From the NCBI GenBank assembly GCA_050293885.1, contig JBNKNO010000007.1:33157-97156 (forward strand): a stretch of DNA of 64,000 bases, in the 5' to 3' direction. Made by a program: the position numbers and the translations under genes. This DNA comes from Nitrogeniibacter sp050293885. Its GTDB lineage: Bacteria > Pseudomonadota > Gammaproteobacteria > Burkholderiales > Rhodocyclaceae. Of the stretch, positions 26,115 to 35,221 are shown one piece after another (the stretch's first letter is position 1; the number at the start of each line of letters is the position of its first letter). The notes under the pieces are model-generated. The model saw nothing but the letters and a program-made list of their open reading frames with translations. It had not been told where the DNA came from and made no database searches.

Positions 26115-27076
26115 TCTACGCCCGAATCGCCGGTACCGGCAGTTATCTGCCCGGTGAGCCGGTGACCAATGACGATCTGGTGGCTCGTGGCATCGAGACT
26201 TCCGACGAGTGGATTGCCACGCGCACGGGTATCCGCGCTCGCCATTTTGCGGCCGGAAACGTCACCGCCAGCGATCTGGCCGAAAAGGCATCGCGCCGGG
26301 CGATCGACGCGGCAGGCTGCCAGCCGGAAGAAATCGATCTGATCATCGTTGCCACGTCGACGCCGGATTACATCTTTCCCAGTACTGCCGCCTTGCTGCA
26401 ATCCCGTCTCGGTATTCGCAACGAAGGGGCGGCGTTCGATCTCCAGGCAGTGTGCAGCGGCTTTGTCTATGCGTTGACGGTGGCGGAGAAGTTCATCGCG
26501 TCGGGCAGTCACAAGCGCGCGTTGGTCGTTGGCGCTGAAGTGTTTTCGCGCATTCTCGACTGGAACGATCGCGGCACCTGTGTCCTTTTTGGAGACGGTG
26601 CGGGCGCGGTTGTGCTCGAAGCCTCGGAGCGCCCGGGTATGCTGTCCTCCGCGCTGCACGCCGATGGGTCTCATCACCCCATCCTGTGTGTTCCCGGCAC
26701 GGTCGCATCCGGCAGGGTGCTCGGCGACCCCTTCTTGCGCATGGATGGTCAGGCGGTCTTCAAATTCGCCGTCAAGGTGCTCGCCGATGTCGCCAGCGAG
26801 GTGATTGAGCAGGCCGGTTTGAGTGCTGACGACATTGATTGGCTCATCCCGCATCAAGCGAACATCCGCATTATTCAATCCACCGGCAAGCGGCTCGGCG
26901 TGCCGACGGAAAAAGTCATTGCGACTGTCGCCATGCATGGCAATACTTCTGCGGCGTCAATTCCGCTGGCCCTCGATCTGGCCGTGCGCGATGGCCGTAT
27001 CCAGCGCGGTCAGAAGGTTGTTCTCGAAGGCGTGGGCGGCGGTTTTACCTGGGGTGCGGTGCTCGTCGAGTACTGA
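26111..27076 (+). CDS. fabH: 3-oxoacyl-ACP synthase III FabH
   Basis: 321 residues from a GTG that overlaps the plsX stop. The catalytic triad is visible: C115 in LQAVCSGFVYAL, His in IPHQANIRI (near 247) and Asn in GNTSAAS (near 277). It condenses acetyl-CoA with malonyl-ACP to begin fatty-acid synthesis. Confidence 0.97.
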   Translation: MIYARIAGTGSYLPGEPVTNDDLVARGIETSDEWIATRTGIRARHFAAGNVTASDLAEKASRRAIDAAGCQPEEIDLIIVATSTPDYIFPSTAALLQSRLGIRNEGAAFDLQAVCSGFVYALTVAEKFIASGSHKRALVVGAEVFSRILDWNDRGTCVLFGDGAGAVVLEASERPGMLSSALHADGSHHPILCVPGTVASGRVLGDPFLRMDGQAVFKFAVKVLADVASEVIEQAGLSADDIDWLIPHQANIRIIQSTGKRLGVPTEKVIATVAMHGNTSAASIPLALDLAVRDGRIQRGQKVVLEGVGGGFTWGAVLVEY

Positions 27077-27097
27077 TCCGCTGTATCAGGAGTGTTC

Positions 27098-28036
27098 ATG
27101 AAATTTGCACTGGTTTTTCCCGGTCAGGGTTCGCAGGCGGTCGGCATGATGGCCGCGTATGGCGATAGCGTCGTCATTCGACAGACTTTTCAGGAAGCGT
27201 CCGACGCCTTGGGCGAGGATCTCTGGGCGATGGTCAATGATGGCCCCGCCGAGCGACTGGCGCTGACGGTCAATACCCAGCCGCTGATGCTCACCGCCGG
27301 TGTCGCCGTGTATCGCGCCTGGCAGGCCGACGGCGGGCCCGTGCCGGCCTTTGTGGCCGGGCATAGTCTGGGTGAATATTCCGCCCTCGTGGCGGCGGGC
27401 GCGCTGGCCTTTGCCGACGCGGTGCCGCTCGTGCGTTTCCGTGCGGCGGCCATGCAGGAGGCGGTGCCCGAAGGGCAAGGCGCCATGGCTGCGCTGCTGG
27501 GGCTCGATGCGGATGTGGTGCATGCGGTGTGCGAGAAGGTTGCGGGCGGCGAAGTCGTTTCGGCCGCCAACCTCAACGCGTCCGGTCAGATCGTGATTGC
27601 CGGCGCCACGGCGGCCGTTGAACGCGCGATGGAAGAAGCCAAGGCGCAAGGCGCCAAGCGCGCGGTCAAGTTGCCGGTGAGCGCGCCGTTCCACTGCGCG
27701 CTGATGAAACCCGCGGCTGAACGTTTGGCTGAGCGACTCGCCGAGATCGATATCCAGACGCCGACGATCCCGGTGATCAACAACGTCGATGTGTCGGTGT
27801 GCGACGATCCTGTGTTGATCCGCGACGCCTTGATTCGCCAGGCGTATTCGCCGGTGCGCTGGATCGAAACCGTGCAGTCGATGGCCGGGCAGGGGGTCGA
27901 GGCAGTAATCGAGTGCGGCCCCGGCAAGGTGCTTGCCGGCATGACCAAACGGATTGTGAAAGAGATTCAGGGGGCGGCGATTGTCGATGCCGACACGCTG
28001 GCGCAAGCTATCGAACTGGCAGGAGGCAAACAATGA
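27098..28036 (+). CDS. fabD: Malonyl-CoA:ACP transacylase FabD
   Basis: 312 residues. FPGQGSQAVGM near the N-terminus and the nucleophile S90 in GHSLGEYSAL are the family signature; the catalytic His is in SAPFHCALM. It loads malonyl onto ACP. The ATG at 27098 is chosen over the GTG at 27092 because AGGAG (27088-27092) is correctly spaced for it. Confidence 0.97.
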   Translation: MKFALVFPGQGSQAVGMMAAYGDSVVIRQTFQEASDALGEDLWAMVNDGPAERLALTVNTQPLMLTAGVAVYRAWQADGGPVPAFVAGHSLGEYSALVAAGALAFADAVPLVRFRAAAMQEAVPEGQGAMAALLGLDADVVHAVCEKVAGGEVVSAANLNASGQIVIAGATAAVERAMEEAKAQGAKRAVKLPVSAPFHCALMKPAAERLAERLAEIDIQTPTIPVINNVDVSVCDDPVLIRDALIRQAYSPVRWIETVQSMAGQGVEAVIECGPGKVLAGMTKRIVKEIQGAAIVDADTLAQAIELAGGKQ

Positions 28037-28782
28037 GCGCGGTGCTTGAAGGGCAGATCGCATTTGTGACCGGCGCGTCACGTGGCATTGGACGGGCGGT
28101 TGCGCTCGAGTTGGCTGGCATGGGTGCCTACGTGGTGGGCACCGCGACGTCGGAGAGCGGCGCAGCCGCGATCGGCGAAGCCATCACTGCCGCAGGTTTT
28201 TCCGGGCATGGCCTCGCACTTGACGTTACCAATGCCGTGGCCTGCGAAGCGGCCGTGTCGGCCGTCGAAAAAGCACACGGTGCCGTCAATATTCTCGTTA
28301 ACAATGCCGGTATCACCCGCGACAACCTCGCCATGCGCATGAAGGACGAGGAGTGGGATGCGGTCATCGATACCAACCTCAAGGCGGTGTTCCGCATGTC
28401 ACGCTTGGTCATGCGCGGCATGATGAAGGCGCGTGGTGGTCGCATCATCAACATCACCTCGGTGGTGGCCAGCTCAGGCAACCCCGGGCAGGCCAACTAT
28501 GCCGCCGCCAAGGCCGGCGTCGGTGGCATGACGCGTGCGCTGGCGCGCGAACTGGGCAGCCGCAATATCACCGTCAATTGCGTTGCGCCGGGCTTTATCG
28601 ACACCGACATGACGCGTGCGCTGCCTGACGCGGCACGCGATGCCTTGGTGGGTCAGATTGCTGTCGGCCGCCTGGGACAACCCGAAGAAATTGCTGCCGC
28701 CGTCGCGTTTTTGGCCTCGCCGGCGGCATCATATGTCAGTGGCACCACATTGCACGTCAATGGTGGCATGTACATGGTGTAA
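28033..28782 (+). CDS. fabG: 3-oxoacyl-ACP reductase FabG
   Basis: 249-residue short-chain dehydrogenase. The NADPH motif TGASRGIGRA lies at 15-24, NNAGITRDN is conserved, and the catalytic Ser-Tyr-Lys is in TSVVASSGNPGQANYAAAK. Overlaps the fabD stop by 4 bp with AGGAGG upstream. Confidence 0.97.
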   Translation: MSAVLEGQIAFVTGASRGIGRAVALELAGMGAYVVGTATSESGAAAIGEAITAAGFSGHGLALDVTNAVACEAAVSAVEKAHGAVNILVNNAGITRDNLAMRMKDEEWDAVIDTNLKAVFRMSRLVMRGMMKARGGRIINITSVVASSGNPGQANYAAAKAGVGGMTRALARELGSRNITVNCVAPGFIDTDMTRALPDAARDALVGQIAVGRLGQPEEIAAAVAFLASPAASYVSGTTLHVNGGMYMV

Positions 28783-28809
28783 AGAACACCCGCCCGCCGC
28801 CCGCCTTTT

Positions 28810-28818
28810 TGGTAGAAT
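28810..28818 (+). promoter_or_regulatory. Extended -10 promoter candidate for acpP
   Basis: TGG-TAGAAT gives an extended -10 (TGnTAnAAT-like) 50 nt before the acpP start, with no good -35. acpP usually has its own strong promoter because ACP is needed in excess over the other fab proteins. Confidence 0.45.
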
Positions 28819-28867
28819 ACGGCGGCTTTAATCACATACCCGCACATTTCAGGGAAGGAGTTGCTTC

Positions 28868-29107
28868 ATGGAGAACATCGAACAGCGCGTCAAAAAGATC
28901 GTCGCGGAACAGCTCGGTGTAAACGAGTCGGAAATCAAGAACGAATCCTCGTTCGTCGACGATCTGGGCGCAGATTCGCTGGACACCGTGGAACTCGTGA
29001 TGGCACTGGAAGAAGAGTTCGAGTGCGAGATTCCGGACGAAGAAGCCGAGAAGATCACTACCGTTCAGCAGGCGATTGACTACGTCAACGCCCACCTGAG
29101 CAAGTAA
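28868..29107 (+). CDS. acpP: Acyl carrier protein
   Basis: 79 residues, strongly acidic. The phosphopantetheine serine is S37 in GADSLDTVELVMALEEEF. AGGGAAGGAG precedes the start. The 4'-phosphopantetheinyl transferase acpS is also in this window (43 kb). Confidence 0.98.
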   Translation: MENIEQRVKKIVAEQLGVNESEIKNESSFVDDLGADSLDTVELVMALEEEFECEIPDEEAEKITTVQQAIDYVNAHLSK

Positions 29108-29129
29108 TCAAAGACTACCGGAGCGAGCA

Positions 29130-30368
29130 TTGTCACGTCGCAGAGTTGTCATCACCGGTCTGGGCATTGTTTCCCCGGTCGGCAATTCCATTCCGGAGGC
29201 CTGGGACAATATTGTCAATGGCCGTTCCGGTATCACCGAGATTACGCGTTTTGACGCCTCGGAATTCCCTGTGCGCATTGCGGGGGAGGCCACCGGCTTC
29301 AATGTGGCGGATTATCTGTCGCCGAAGGACGCGCGGCGGATGGATACCTTCATTCATTTCGGTCTGGCGGCAGGAATCCAGGCGGTAAGGGATGCGGGTA
29401 TCGAATCGCCGGGCGATTCGGCCCCGCGTTTCGGCGTCAACATCGGTTCGGGCATCGGTGGTTTGCCGATGATCGAAGCGACACACAACGATTATCTGAA
29501 GGCGGGGCCACGCAAGATTTCCCCGTTCTTCATTCCCGGCACGATCATCAACATGATCTCGGGCCATCTTTCCATCATGTATGGCTTCAAGGGGCCGTGC
29601 ATTGCCATGGTGACGGCATGCACCACGGCCACGCACTGTATCGGCGAGTCTGCTCGCATGATCCAGTACGGCGATGCGGACGTGATGGTTGCAGGCGGCG
29701 CTGAGTCGACAATTACCCCACTGGCCGTTGGTGGATTCGCTTCTGCGCGTGCATTGTCGACGCGCAACGACGATCCCGCGACCGCCAGTCGTCCCTGGGA
29801 TACGGGGCGCGACGGATTCGTGCTTGGTGAAGGTGCGGGCGTGGTGGTGCTAGAAGAATACGAGCATGCCAAGGCGCGTGGTGCCAAGATCTACGCAGAA
29901 GTGGTCGGCTACGGCATGAGTGCTGACGCCTATCACATGACGGCGCCTTGCGAAGATGGCGATGGGGCGGCACGCTCCATGACCAACGCGATCAACGACT
30001 CGGGCCGCAATCTGACCGACTTCGATTACATCAACGCGCATGGAACGTCCACGCCTTTGGGTGATCAGGCCGAGACGGTTGCCGTGAAGCGTTGCTTTGG
30101 CGATCACGCCAAGAATCTGGTGGTGAATTCAACCAAATCGATGACGGGGCACCTGCTGGGTGCGGCGGGCGGTGTTGAAGCCGTGTTCACCGCGTTGGCC
30201 GTGAAGAACCAGATTTCGCCGCCGACGATCAATATCTTCGAGCAGGATCCGGGTTGCGATCTGGATTATGTGGCGAATCAGGCGCGCGAGATGGAAATTC
30301 GCACGGCACTGTCGAATTCCTTCGGCTTCGGTGGCACCAACGGTACGCTCGCGCTGGCACGTGTTTGA
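29130..30368 (+). CDS. fabF: 3-oxoacyl-ACP synthase II FabF
   Basis: 412 residues from a TTG start with CGGAG upstream. The Cys-His-His triad is C164 (VTACTTATHC), HGTSTPLGD and GHLLGAAG. It elongates acyl-ACP and is the last enzyme of this fab cluster. Confidence 0.97.
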   Translation: MSRRRVVITGLGIVSPVGNSIPEAWDNIVNGRSGITEITRFDASEFPVRIAGEATGFNVADYLSPKDARRMDTFIHFGLAAGIQAVRDAGIESPGDSAPRFGVNIGSGIGGLPMIEATHNDYLKAGPRKISPFFIPGTIINMISGHLSIMYGFKGPCIAMVTACTTATHCIGESARMIQYGDADVMVAGGAESTITPLAVGGFASARALSTRNDDPATASRPWDTGRDGFVLGEGAGVVVLEEYEHAKARGAKIYAEVVGYGMSADAYHMTAPCEDGDGAARSMTNAINDSGRNLTDFDYINAHGTSTPLGDQAETVAVKRCFGDHAKNLVVNSTKSMTGHLLGAAGGVEAVFTALAVKNQISPPTINIFEQDPGCDLDYVANQAREMEIRTALSNSFGFGGTNGTLALARV

Positions 30369-30390
30369 CATGAACGTGTGACCGGGTGAT

Positions 30391-30801
30391 GTGAGTTATC
30401 CCCGGTCATTCGTACTGAAACCGCCCCGCAGCTTGCGCCTTTTGGCGTGTGGGCTGCTCTTCGGGGCGGTTTTTCTTTGCCTGCTGCAGCCTGATCGTTT
30501 CGGCGTACTTGCGGCAATACTCCTGGCGGGCGTTGCGTGCGCGCTGTGGCGTGCGACAACCGCTTGTGCCGGTCGTGAGTTCCTGATTCTGGCGGACGGG
30601 GGGTGGATTCCCCCGGGTGCCGATCTACCCCACGAATTATGCGGCAGTAGCACCTGTCTTGGCGGTGTGCTCTGGCTGCATGGCCGGCGCGAGGGCGGGC
30701 AGCGTGCCTACTTGATGCTCACGCCCGATACGCTGGCGGACGAGGAAGCCTATCGCTGCGTGTGCGTGTGGTACCGGACGGCGACGTCGTCCGTCGGTTG
30801 A
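30391..30801 (+). CDS. YgfX-like small inner-membrane protein
   Basis: 136 residues from GTG. Two hydrophobic segments (LRLLACGLLFGAVFLCLLQP and FGVLAAILLAGVACALW, ~17-53) are followed by a small soluble domain: DGGWIPPGADLPHEL, GVLWLH, LMLTPDTLADEEAYRCVCVWY. This layout resembles YgfX/DUF1434 proteins, of which E. coli CptA/YgfX is reported to inhibit cytoskeletal assembly. The match is by pattern only. The fabF terminator-like hairpin lies within its first 30 codons. Confidence 0.55.
   Translation: MSYPRSFVLKPPRSLRLLACGLLFGAVFLCLLQPDRFGVLAAILLAGVACALWRATTACAGREFLILADGGWIPPGADLPHELCGSSTCLGGVLWLHGRREGGQRAYLMLTPDTLADEEAYRCVCVWYRTATSSVG
30418..30474 (+). terminator. Terminator-like hairpin after fabF, inside the next coding region
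   Basis: AAACCGCCCCG (30418-30428) pairs with CGGGGCGGTTT (30462-30472), followed by TTTT. The 33-nt loop is long. It overlaps the start of the YgfX-like gene, so it can only act when that region is untranslated. Confidence 0.5.
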
Positions 30802-30813
30802 TGGGCGGGCGTC

Positions 30814-32391
30814 TCAGCGGCGCGGGCGCAGGATCGTGTTTTTCGCTTTTGCCAGCGTTTGAGCGTAGTCGCTACTGAAATGCAGTCCGCGGCTTTCCTT
30901 TCGCCGTAGTGCGCTGCGCACGATCAGATCGGCGGTGACCACCAGGTTGCGCAATTCGATGAGGTCGTTGGACACACGGAAGTTGGAGTAGTACTCGTCG
31001 ATTTCGCGGCTGAGCAGACGGATGCGATGCTGGGCGCGCTGGAGTCGTTTGGTGGTGCGCACAATACCCACGTAGTCCCACATTGCGCGACGCAGCTCCT
31101 CCCAGTTGTGGGAAATGACGATCTCTTCGTCGGCGTCGGTGACGCGGCTTTCGTCCCAAGGTGGCAACGAGACCGGGGCCTGGCCGGCTGATGAAAGAAT
31201 GCTTTCGGCGATCGCTTCGCTGAACACGACACATTCGAGCAAAGAGTTGCTGGCCAGTCGATTGGCGCCGTGCAGGCCGGTGCACGTGCTCTCGCCGACG
31301 GCAAACAGGCCGGGTACGTCGGTTTGACCGTGCAGGTCGGTGACAACGCCGCCGCAGGTGTAGTGAGCGGCTGGCACCACCGGGATCGGTTGTCTGGAGA
31401 TGTCGATGCCCAGTTCGAGGCAGCGGGCGAGAATGGTGGGGAAGTGCGCCTGAAGGAAATCGACGCCCTTGTGGGTGATGTCGAGAAAGACGCAATCGAG
31501 GCCGCGCTTCTTCATCTCGAAGTCGATGGCGCGGGCGACGATGTCGCGCGGCGCAAGCTCGGCACGCTCATCGTGCGCCGGCATGAAGCGTTCTCCGCTG
31601 GGGAGTCGAAGCAAGCCGCCTTCACCACGCACCGCTTCCGAAATGAGGAAGGACTTCGCTTCCGCGTGGTACAGGCAGGTGGGATGGAACTGGATGAATT
31701 CCATGTTTCCGACCCGGCAGCCTGCGCGCCACGCCATGGCGATGCCATCGCCGGTGGCCGTGTCCGGGTTGGTGGTATAGACGTAGACCTTGCCCGCGCC
31801 GCCGGTGGCAAGCACGGTGTGCTTTCCGCTGATGGTGCGCACGTGTCCGCTGCCGATGTCGAGCACGTAGGCGCCGAGGCAGCCGCGCTCGGGGTGTCCA
31901 ATCTTGTTGCCGACAATCAGGTCAACGGCGATGTGGCGTTCAAGCACGGTGATGTTCGGGTGCGCGAGTACCTGTTCGGTCAGTGTTTCTTGCACTGCCG
32001 CGCCGGTGGCGTCGGCGGCGTGAATGATGCGCCGATGGCTGTGGCCACCTTCGCGTGTCAGGTGATAGCCGGTCGCCGTGGTTGCGTCGCGGGAAAACGG
32101 AACGCCGCGCTCAATGAGCCACTCGATGGCGCGCTTGCTGTTTTCGATGACGAAGCGTGTTGCTTTCGGATCGCAAAGCCCGGCGCCGGCGTCGAAGGTG
32201 TCGTCGATATGTGATTGAACGCTGTCGGATGGATCGAGCACGGCAGCGATGCCGCCCTGCGCCCAGGCGCTGGCACAATCGGCGAGTGTGCGTTTGGTGA
32301 CAAGCGCGACGCGCAGGCGTTCAGCCAGGCGCAGCGCGAGCGATTGGCCAGCGAGACCGCTGCCAATGATGACGACGTCGAAGGAATCCAC
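30814..32391 (-). CDS. nadB: L-aspartate oxidase NadB
   Basis: About 525 residues. The FAD-binding Rossmann motif VIIGSGLAGQSLALRLAE begins at residue 7. HSHRRIIHAADATGAAV, FIQFHPTCLYH and YTCGGVVTDLHGQT are conserved FAD/substrate segments of the succinate dehydrogenase/aspartate oxidase family. The C-terminal helical domain is complete. It oxidises aspartate to iminoaspartate for NAD synthesis. The GTG start at 32391 fits the family N-terminus; no clear ribosome site precedes it. Confidence 0.93.
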   Translation of the reverse strand: MDSFDVVIIGSGLAGQSLALRLAERLRVALVTKRTLADCASAWAQGGIAAVLDPSDSVQSHIDDTFDAGAGLCDPKATRFVIENSKRAIEWLIERGVPFSRDATTATGYHLTREGGHSHRRIIHAADATGAAVQETLTEQVLAHPNITVLERHIAVDLIVGNKIGHPERGCLGAYVLDIGSGHVRTISGKHTVLATGGAGKVYVYTTNPDTATGDGIAMAWRAGCRVGNMEFIQFHPTCLYHAEAKSFLISEAVRGEGGLLRLPSGERFMPAHDERAELAPRDIVARAIDFEMKKRGLDCVFLDITHKGVDFLQAHFPTILARCLELGIDISRQPIPVVPAAHYTCGGVVTDLHGQTDVPGLFAVGESTCTGLHGANRLASNSLLECVVFSEAIAESILSSAGQAPVSLPPWDESRVTDADEEIVISHNWEELRRAMWDYVGIVRTTKRLQRAQHRIRLLSREIDEYYSNFRVSNDLIELRNLVVTADLIVRSALRRKESRGLHFSSDYAQTLAKAKNTILRPRR

Positions 32392-32534
32392 CGTGGGAAA
32401 ATATGCGGGCAGTTGTGCAAGGCACAAACTATAGCATCGGCGCCGTCGTGCCCGGAACTGCAATCACGCACACTTGCGTATGAACCAACTTCTTGCGTTT
32501 GCGCAATTTCGCACCAAAAACCCTTTCGGCGGAT

Positions 32535-32562
32535 GAACTATTGCATTTGCCCGCGGTCTGGC
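32535..32562 (+). promoter_or_regulatory. Candidate sigma-E (RpoE) promoter upstream of rpoE
   Basis: GAACTA (32535-32540), 16-nt spacer, TCTGGC (32557-32562) resembles the sigma-E consensus GAACTT-N16-TCTGA. Positive autoregulation of rpoE from such a promoter is usual. A TATACT hexamer at 32604-32609 could be a second, sigma-70 -10. Confidence 0.5.
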
Positions 32563-32656
32563 CTCTTGAAACGCATTTGGGCGACGGCTGGACGCTGCTT
32601 GGTTATACTTGCCCGGCTTTACCGCAGTGGCACAGGCTAACGAACACCGACACCCA

Positions 32657-33256
32657 ATGAGTGACCGAGAACTGGATCAACAACTGGTCGAGCGCGTTCA
32701 GCGTGGCGACAAACAGGCTTTTGGCCTGCTTGTTACCAAGTACCAGCGCAAATTGCTGCGTCTGCTGTCGCGTCTGATTCGCGATCCGGCCGAGGTGGAG
32801 GACGTCGCGCAAGAGACGTTCATCAAGGCGTATCGGGCGCTTCCGGCGTTTCGTGGTGACAGCGCGTTTTACACCTGGCTCTATCGCATTGGTGTGAATA
32901 CGGCAAAGAACTATCTGGTCGCGCAGGGGCGTCGCGCTCCCACGACCACGGGTTTCAACTCGGAAGAGGCTGAAACCTTCGACGACGGAGATCAGTTGCG
33001 TGACATCAACACGCCGGAGCGTTTGATGATGTCCCGGCAGATTGGTGAAACGGTTGAAACGGCGATGGATTCATTGCCCGAAGAGCTCAAGACGGCGATC
33101 GTGCTGCGCGAGATCGAAGGGCTGAGTTACGAGGAGATCGCCGCGATTATGGATTGCCCTATCGGCACCGTTCGTTCGCGGATATTTCGCGCGCGTGAAG
33201 CGATTGCCGACAAACTCAGGCCGTTGTTGGATACGGCCCCTGATAAACGGTGGTAG
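32657..33256 (+). CDS. rpoE: RNA polymerase sigma-E factor (RpoE/AlgU)
   Basis: 199-residue ECF sigma factor. Region 2 (EDVAQETFIKAYRALPAFRGDSAFYTWLYRIGVNTAKN) and region 4 (ELKTAIVLREIEGLSYEEIAAIMDCPIGTVRSRIFRARE) are complete. It directs the envelope-stress response and is held by RseA, encoded next. The ATG at 32657 matches the family start (SDRELDQQLVERVQRGD). Confidence 0.97.
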   Translation: MSDRELDQQLVERVQRGDKQAFGLLVTKYQRKLLRLLSRLIRDPAEVEDVAQETFIKAYRALPAFRGDSAFYTWLYRIGVNTAKNYLVAQGRRAPTTTGFNSEEAETFDDGDQLRDINTPERLMMSRQIGETVETAMDSLPEELKTAIVLREIEGLSYEEIAAIMDCPIGTVRSRIFRAREAIADKLRPLLDTAPDKRW

Positions 33257-33258
33257 GC

Positions 33259-33804
33259 ATGAAGGAACGTATTTCGGCACTCATTGATGGTCAATTCGAT
33301 GATGCGAAGGGCCGCAGTTCGGCGATTGGCGCGATTGCCGAGTCTGCCGATGCGCGTGCGACCTGGAGCGTGTATTGCGTGATTGGCGATACGCTACGCG
33401 ATGAATACAGGCTCGGTGCAGACCTGACCTCGGCCGTGATGACTCGACTCGAAAACGAACCGACCGTGCTTGCGCCCGTATCGGTTGTTCGTGATCGTCA
33501 GCGTACGCAGGGGCTGTGGAATCGTGCGCTGCCGGTGGCCGCGTCGATCATGGGGGTGGCGGCCGTTGGTTGGGTCGCCTTGCAAATGAATGCGCCGACA
33601 CAGGCGCCGATCGTTGCCAAGGCGACCGCCCAGCCCGCAGCCATTCAAACGGTGTCGGCCAGTACCGACGCCCAGCGACGAGTCGCGCGGGATACTGCCT
33701 TGCGTGCCTTCGTTCTCGCGCATCAGGGCACCGTCCGAGGTGCACTGCCCGGGGTGGCCCCGTATGTTCGTACCGTGGCCGAAATGCCGCAGGCGCGCCA
33801 ATGA
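33259..33804 (+). CDS. rseA: Anti-sigma-E factor RseA (MucA)
   Basis: 181 residues, single-pass membrane protein. The cytosolic N-terminal domain (KERISALIDGQFDD ... ATWSVYCVIGDTLRDE) binds sigma-E. The transmembrane helix is at ~90-109 (ALPVAASIMGVAAVGWVALQM), and the periplasmic part is the target of DegS-type proteolysis. It begins 2 nt after rpoE and overlaps rseB by 4 bp. Confidence 0.93.
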   Translation: MKERISALIDGQFDDAKGRSSAIGAIAESADARATWSVYCVIGDTLRDEYRLGADLTSAVMTRLENEPTVLAPVSVVRDRQRTQGLWNRALPVAASIMGVAAVGWVALQMNAPTQAPIVAKATAQPAAIQTVSASTDAQRRVARDTALRAFVLAHQGTVRGALPGVAPYVRTVAEMPQARQ

Positions 33805-34778
33805 TGCTGCGGGTGTTGATTGCGCTCTGGATGTTGTTCGCCAGCGCGGTAACACTTGCTGCCAACGACGCCGACGATGCCATTGAGTGGCTCGAACGCA
33901 TGGCCAGCGCGGCGAAACATCTGAACTACACCGGTACTTTCACCTACTTGAGCGACCAACGCTTCGAGACCATGCGCATCGTCCATGCGGTGGGTGCCAG
34001 CGGTGAGTTGGAGCGTCTGGAAACACTCGACGGCAGCCCGCGCGAAGTGATCCGGCGCAACGGCGAAGTTCGCTGTGTGTTGCCCTCACTCAAGACCGTG
34101 ATCGTCGACCGTCAGGGACGTCGCCGTGCGTTTCCGGGGCGGCTTCCGGTAGCGGTCAATCTGCTGGGCGAGCACTATCGAATCGTAAAAGGAGAGGTGG
34201 GTCGTGTCGCCGGGCGCGGCAGCCAGATCGTGCGCCTCGAACCGCTCGATGGATTGCGATACGGCCACCAGCTTTGGGCCGACCTTGAAACAGGCTTGCT
34301 GCTCAAGGCGCGCATGCTCGACGAAAACGGCAAGGTGGTCGAGCAGTTCGTCTTCAACGATATTCGTATCGGTGGCGACATCGATCCGGAATCGCTCAAG
34401 GCGCGTTATGACGCGGGCAAGGACTGGAATGTCGTCAACGCGCGCGGCACCGACGAGGCGCTTGGCCATGTGCAATGGGCGCTGGCCGAGATGGTGCCGG
34501 GATATCGTCTGGTGTCGACCGTCAGACGGGCCGTGACCGGTGAAGCGCACGACGTGCTGCACATGGTCTTTTCCGATGGCCTCGCGCACATTTCGGTTTT
34601 CATCGAACCGGAGCAGCAGGGTGATGAAGCGGAAGAGGCCGCCGGCTTCCTTACCGCCGGCTCGATCGGAGTCTACGCGCGAAACTACGCGGGCTATCGA
34701 CTGACGGTGCTTGGCGAAGCACCGAAAGAAGCACTGCGTCGCGTCGGTGATGGCATGGTCTTGAACGGCCATGATTGA
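33801..34778 (+). CDS. rseB: Sigma-E regulatory protein RseB (MucB)
   Basis: 325 residues with an N-terminal signal peptide (LRVLIALWMLFASAVTLAA). The LolA-like domain begins DAIEWLERMASAAKHLNYTGTFTYL and carries MRIVHAV, and the C-terminal domain ends in GYRLTVLGEAPKEALRRVGDGM. It binds the periplasmic side of RseA and protects it from cleavage. Two ATG codons (33801, 33804) are possible starts. Confidence 0.94.
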   Translation: MMLRVLIALWMLFASAVTLAANDADDAIEWLERMASAAKHLNYTGTFTYLSDQRFETMRIVHAVGASGELERLETLDGSPREVIRRNGEVRCVLPSLKTVIVDRQGRRRAFPGRLPVAVNLLGEHYRIVKGEVGRVAGRGSQIVRLEPLDGLRYGHQLWADLETGLLLKARMLDENGKVVEQFVFNDIRIGGDIDPESLKARYDAGKDWNVVNARGTDEALGHVQWALAEMVPGYRLVSTVRRAVTGEAHDVLHMVFSDGLAHISVFIEPEQQGDEAEEAAGFLTAGSIGVYARNYAGYRLTVLGEAPKEALRRVGDGMVLNGHD

Positions 34779-35220
34779 AGCGCCGGGCATTGTCGAGCGG
34801 GTGCAAGACGGCGCCGTCTGGGTGCGCCTGACGGAACAGCAGACCGGCTGTGGTCGATGCCATGAGCCGGGGGGGTGTGGTGGTGCCCGCATTGCACATG
34901 CACTGGGCAAACCGAACGATGTCTTCAAGATCGAAATGGCTTCCGAGTTGTCGGTCGGTGAGGCGGTGAGGCTGGTTGCCGATGAACGTGCCGCGCTCAA
35001 GGCGGGGTTGCTGGCCTATGGGCTCCCCACTGTCGGCGCCATTGTCGGCGCTGCCGTCGGAACCAGCGTCGGTGGCCAGCCCGGCGCGCCGTGGGGGCTT
35101 GTTGTCGGCCTGGTGGTCGCCATCGCGCTGGTGCGACGGGCGAGTTCGGCGCGCAAGTGGTCGGATGGCGTGCGCGTCTCGGTACTGCCCAGCGTTTCTT
35201 CCTGCCAACACGCGCACTGA
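34771..35220 (+). CDS. rseC: RseC/MucC family positive regulator of sigma-E activity
   Basis: 149 residues. The N-terminal cysteine cluster CGRC-x5-C (C27, C30, C36) and two adjacent transmembrane helices (AGLLAYGLPTVGAIVGAAVG and WGLVVGLVVAIALV) are the RseC pattern. Related RseC proteins assist SoxR reduction and thiamine/electron-transfer functions in other species. Coupled to rseB by an 8-bp overlap. Confidence 0.92.
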   Translation: MIEAPGIVERVQDGAVWVRLTEQQTGCGRCHEPGGCGGARIAHALGKPNDVFKIEMASELSVGEAVRLVADERAALKAGLLAYGLPTVGAIVGAAVGTSVGGQPGAPWGLVVGLVVAIALVRRASSARKWSDGVRVSVLPSVSSCQHAH

Positions 35221-35221
35221 C

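Noticed and set aside
31270..32214. A 314-codon open frame opposite nadB
   Set aside because: Shadow of nadB, which has a clear FAD motif and full family length on the minus strand.
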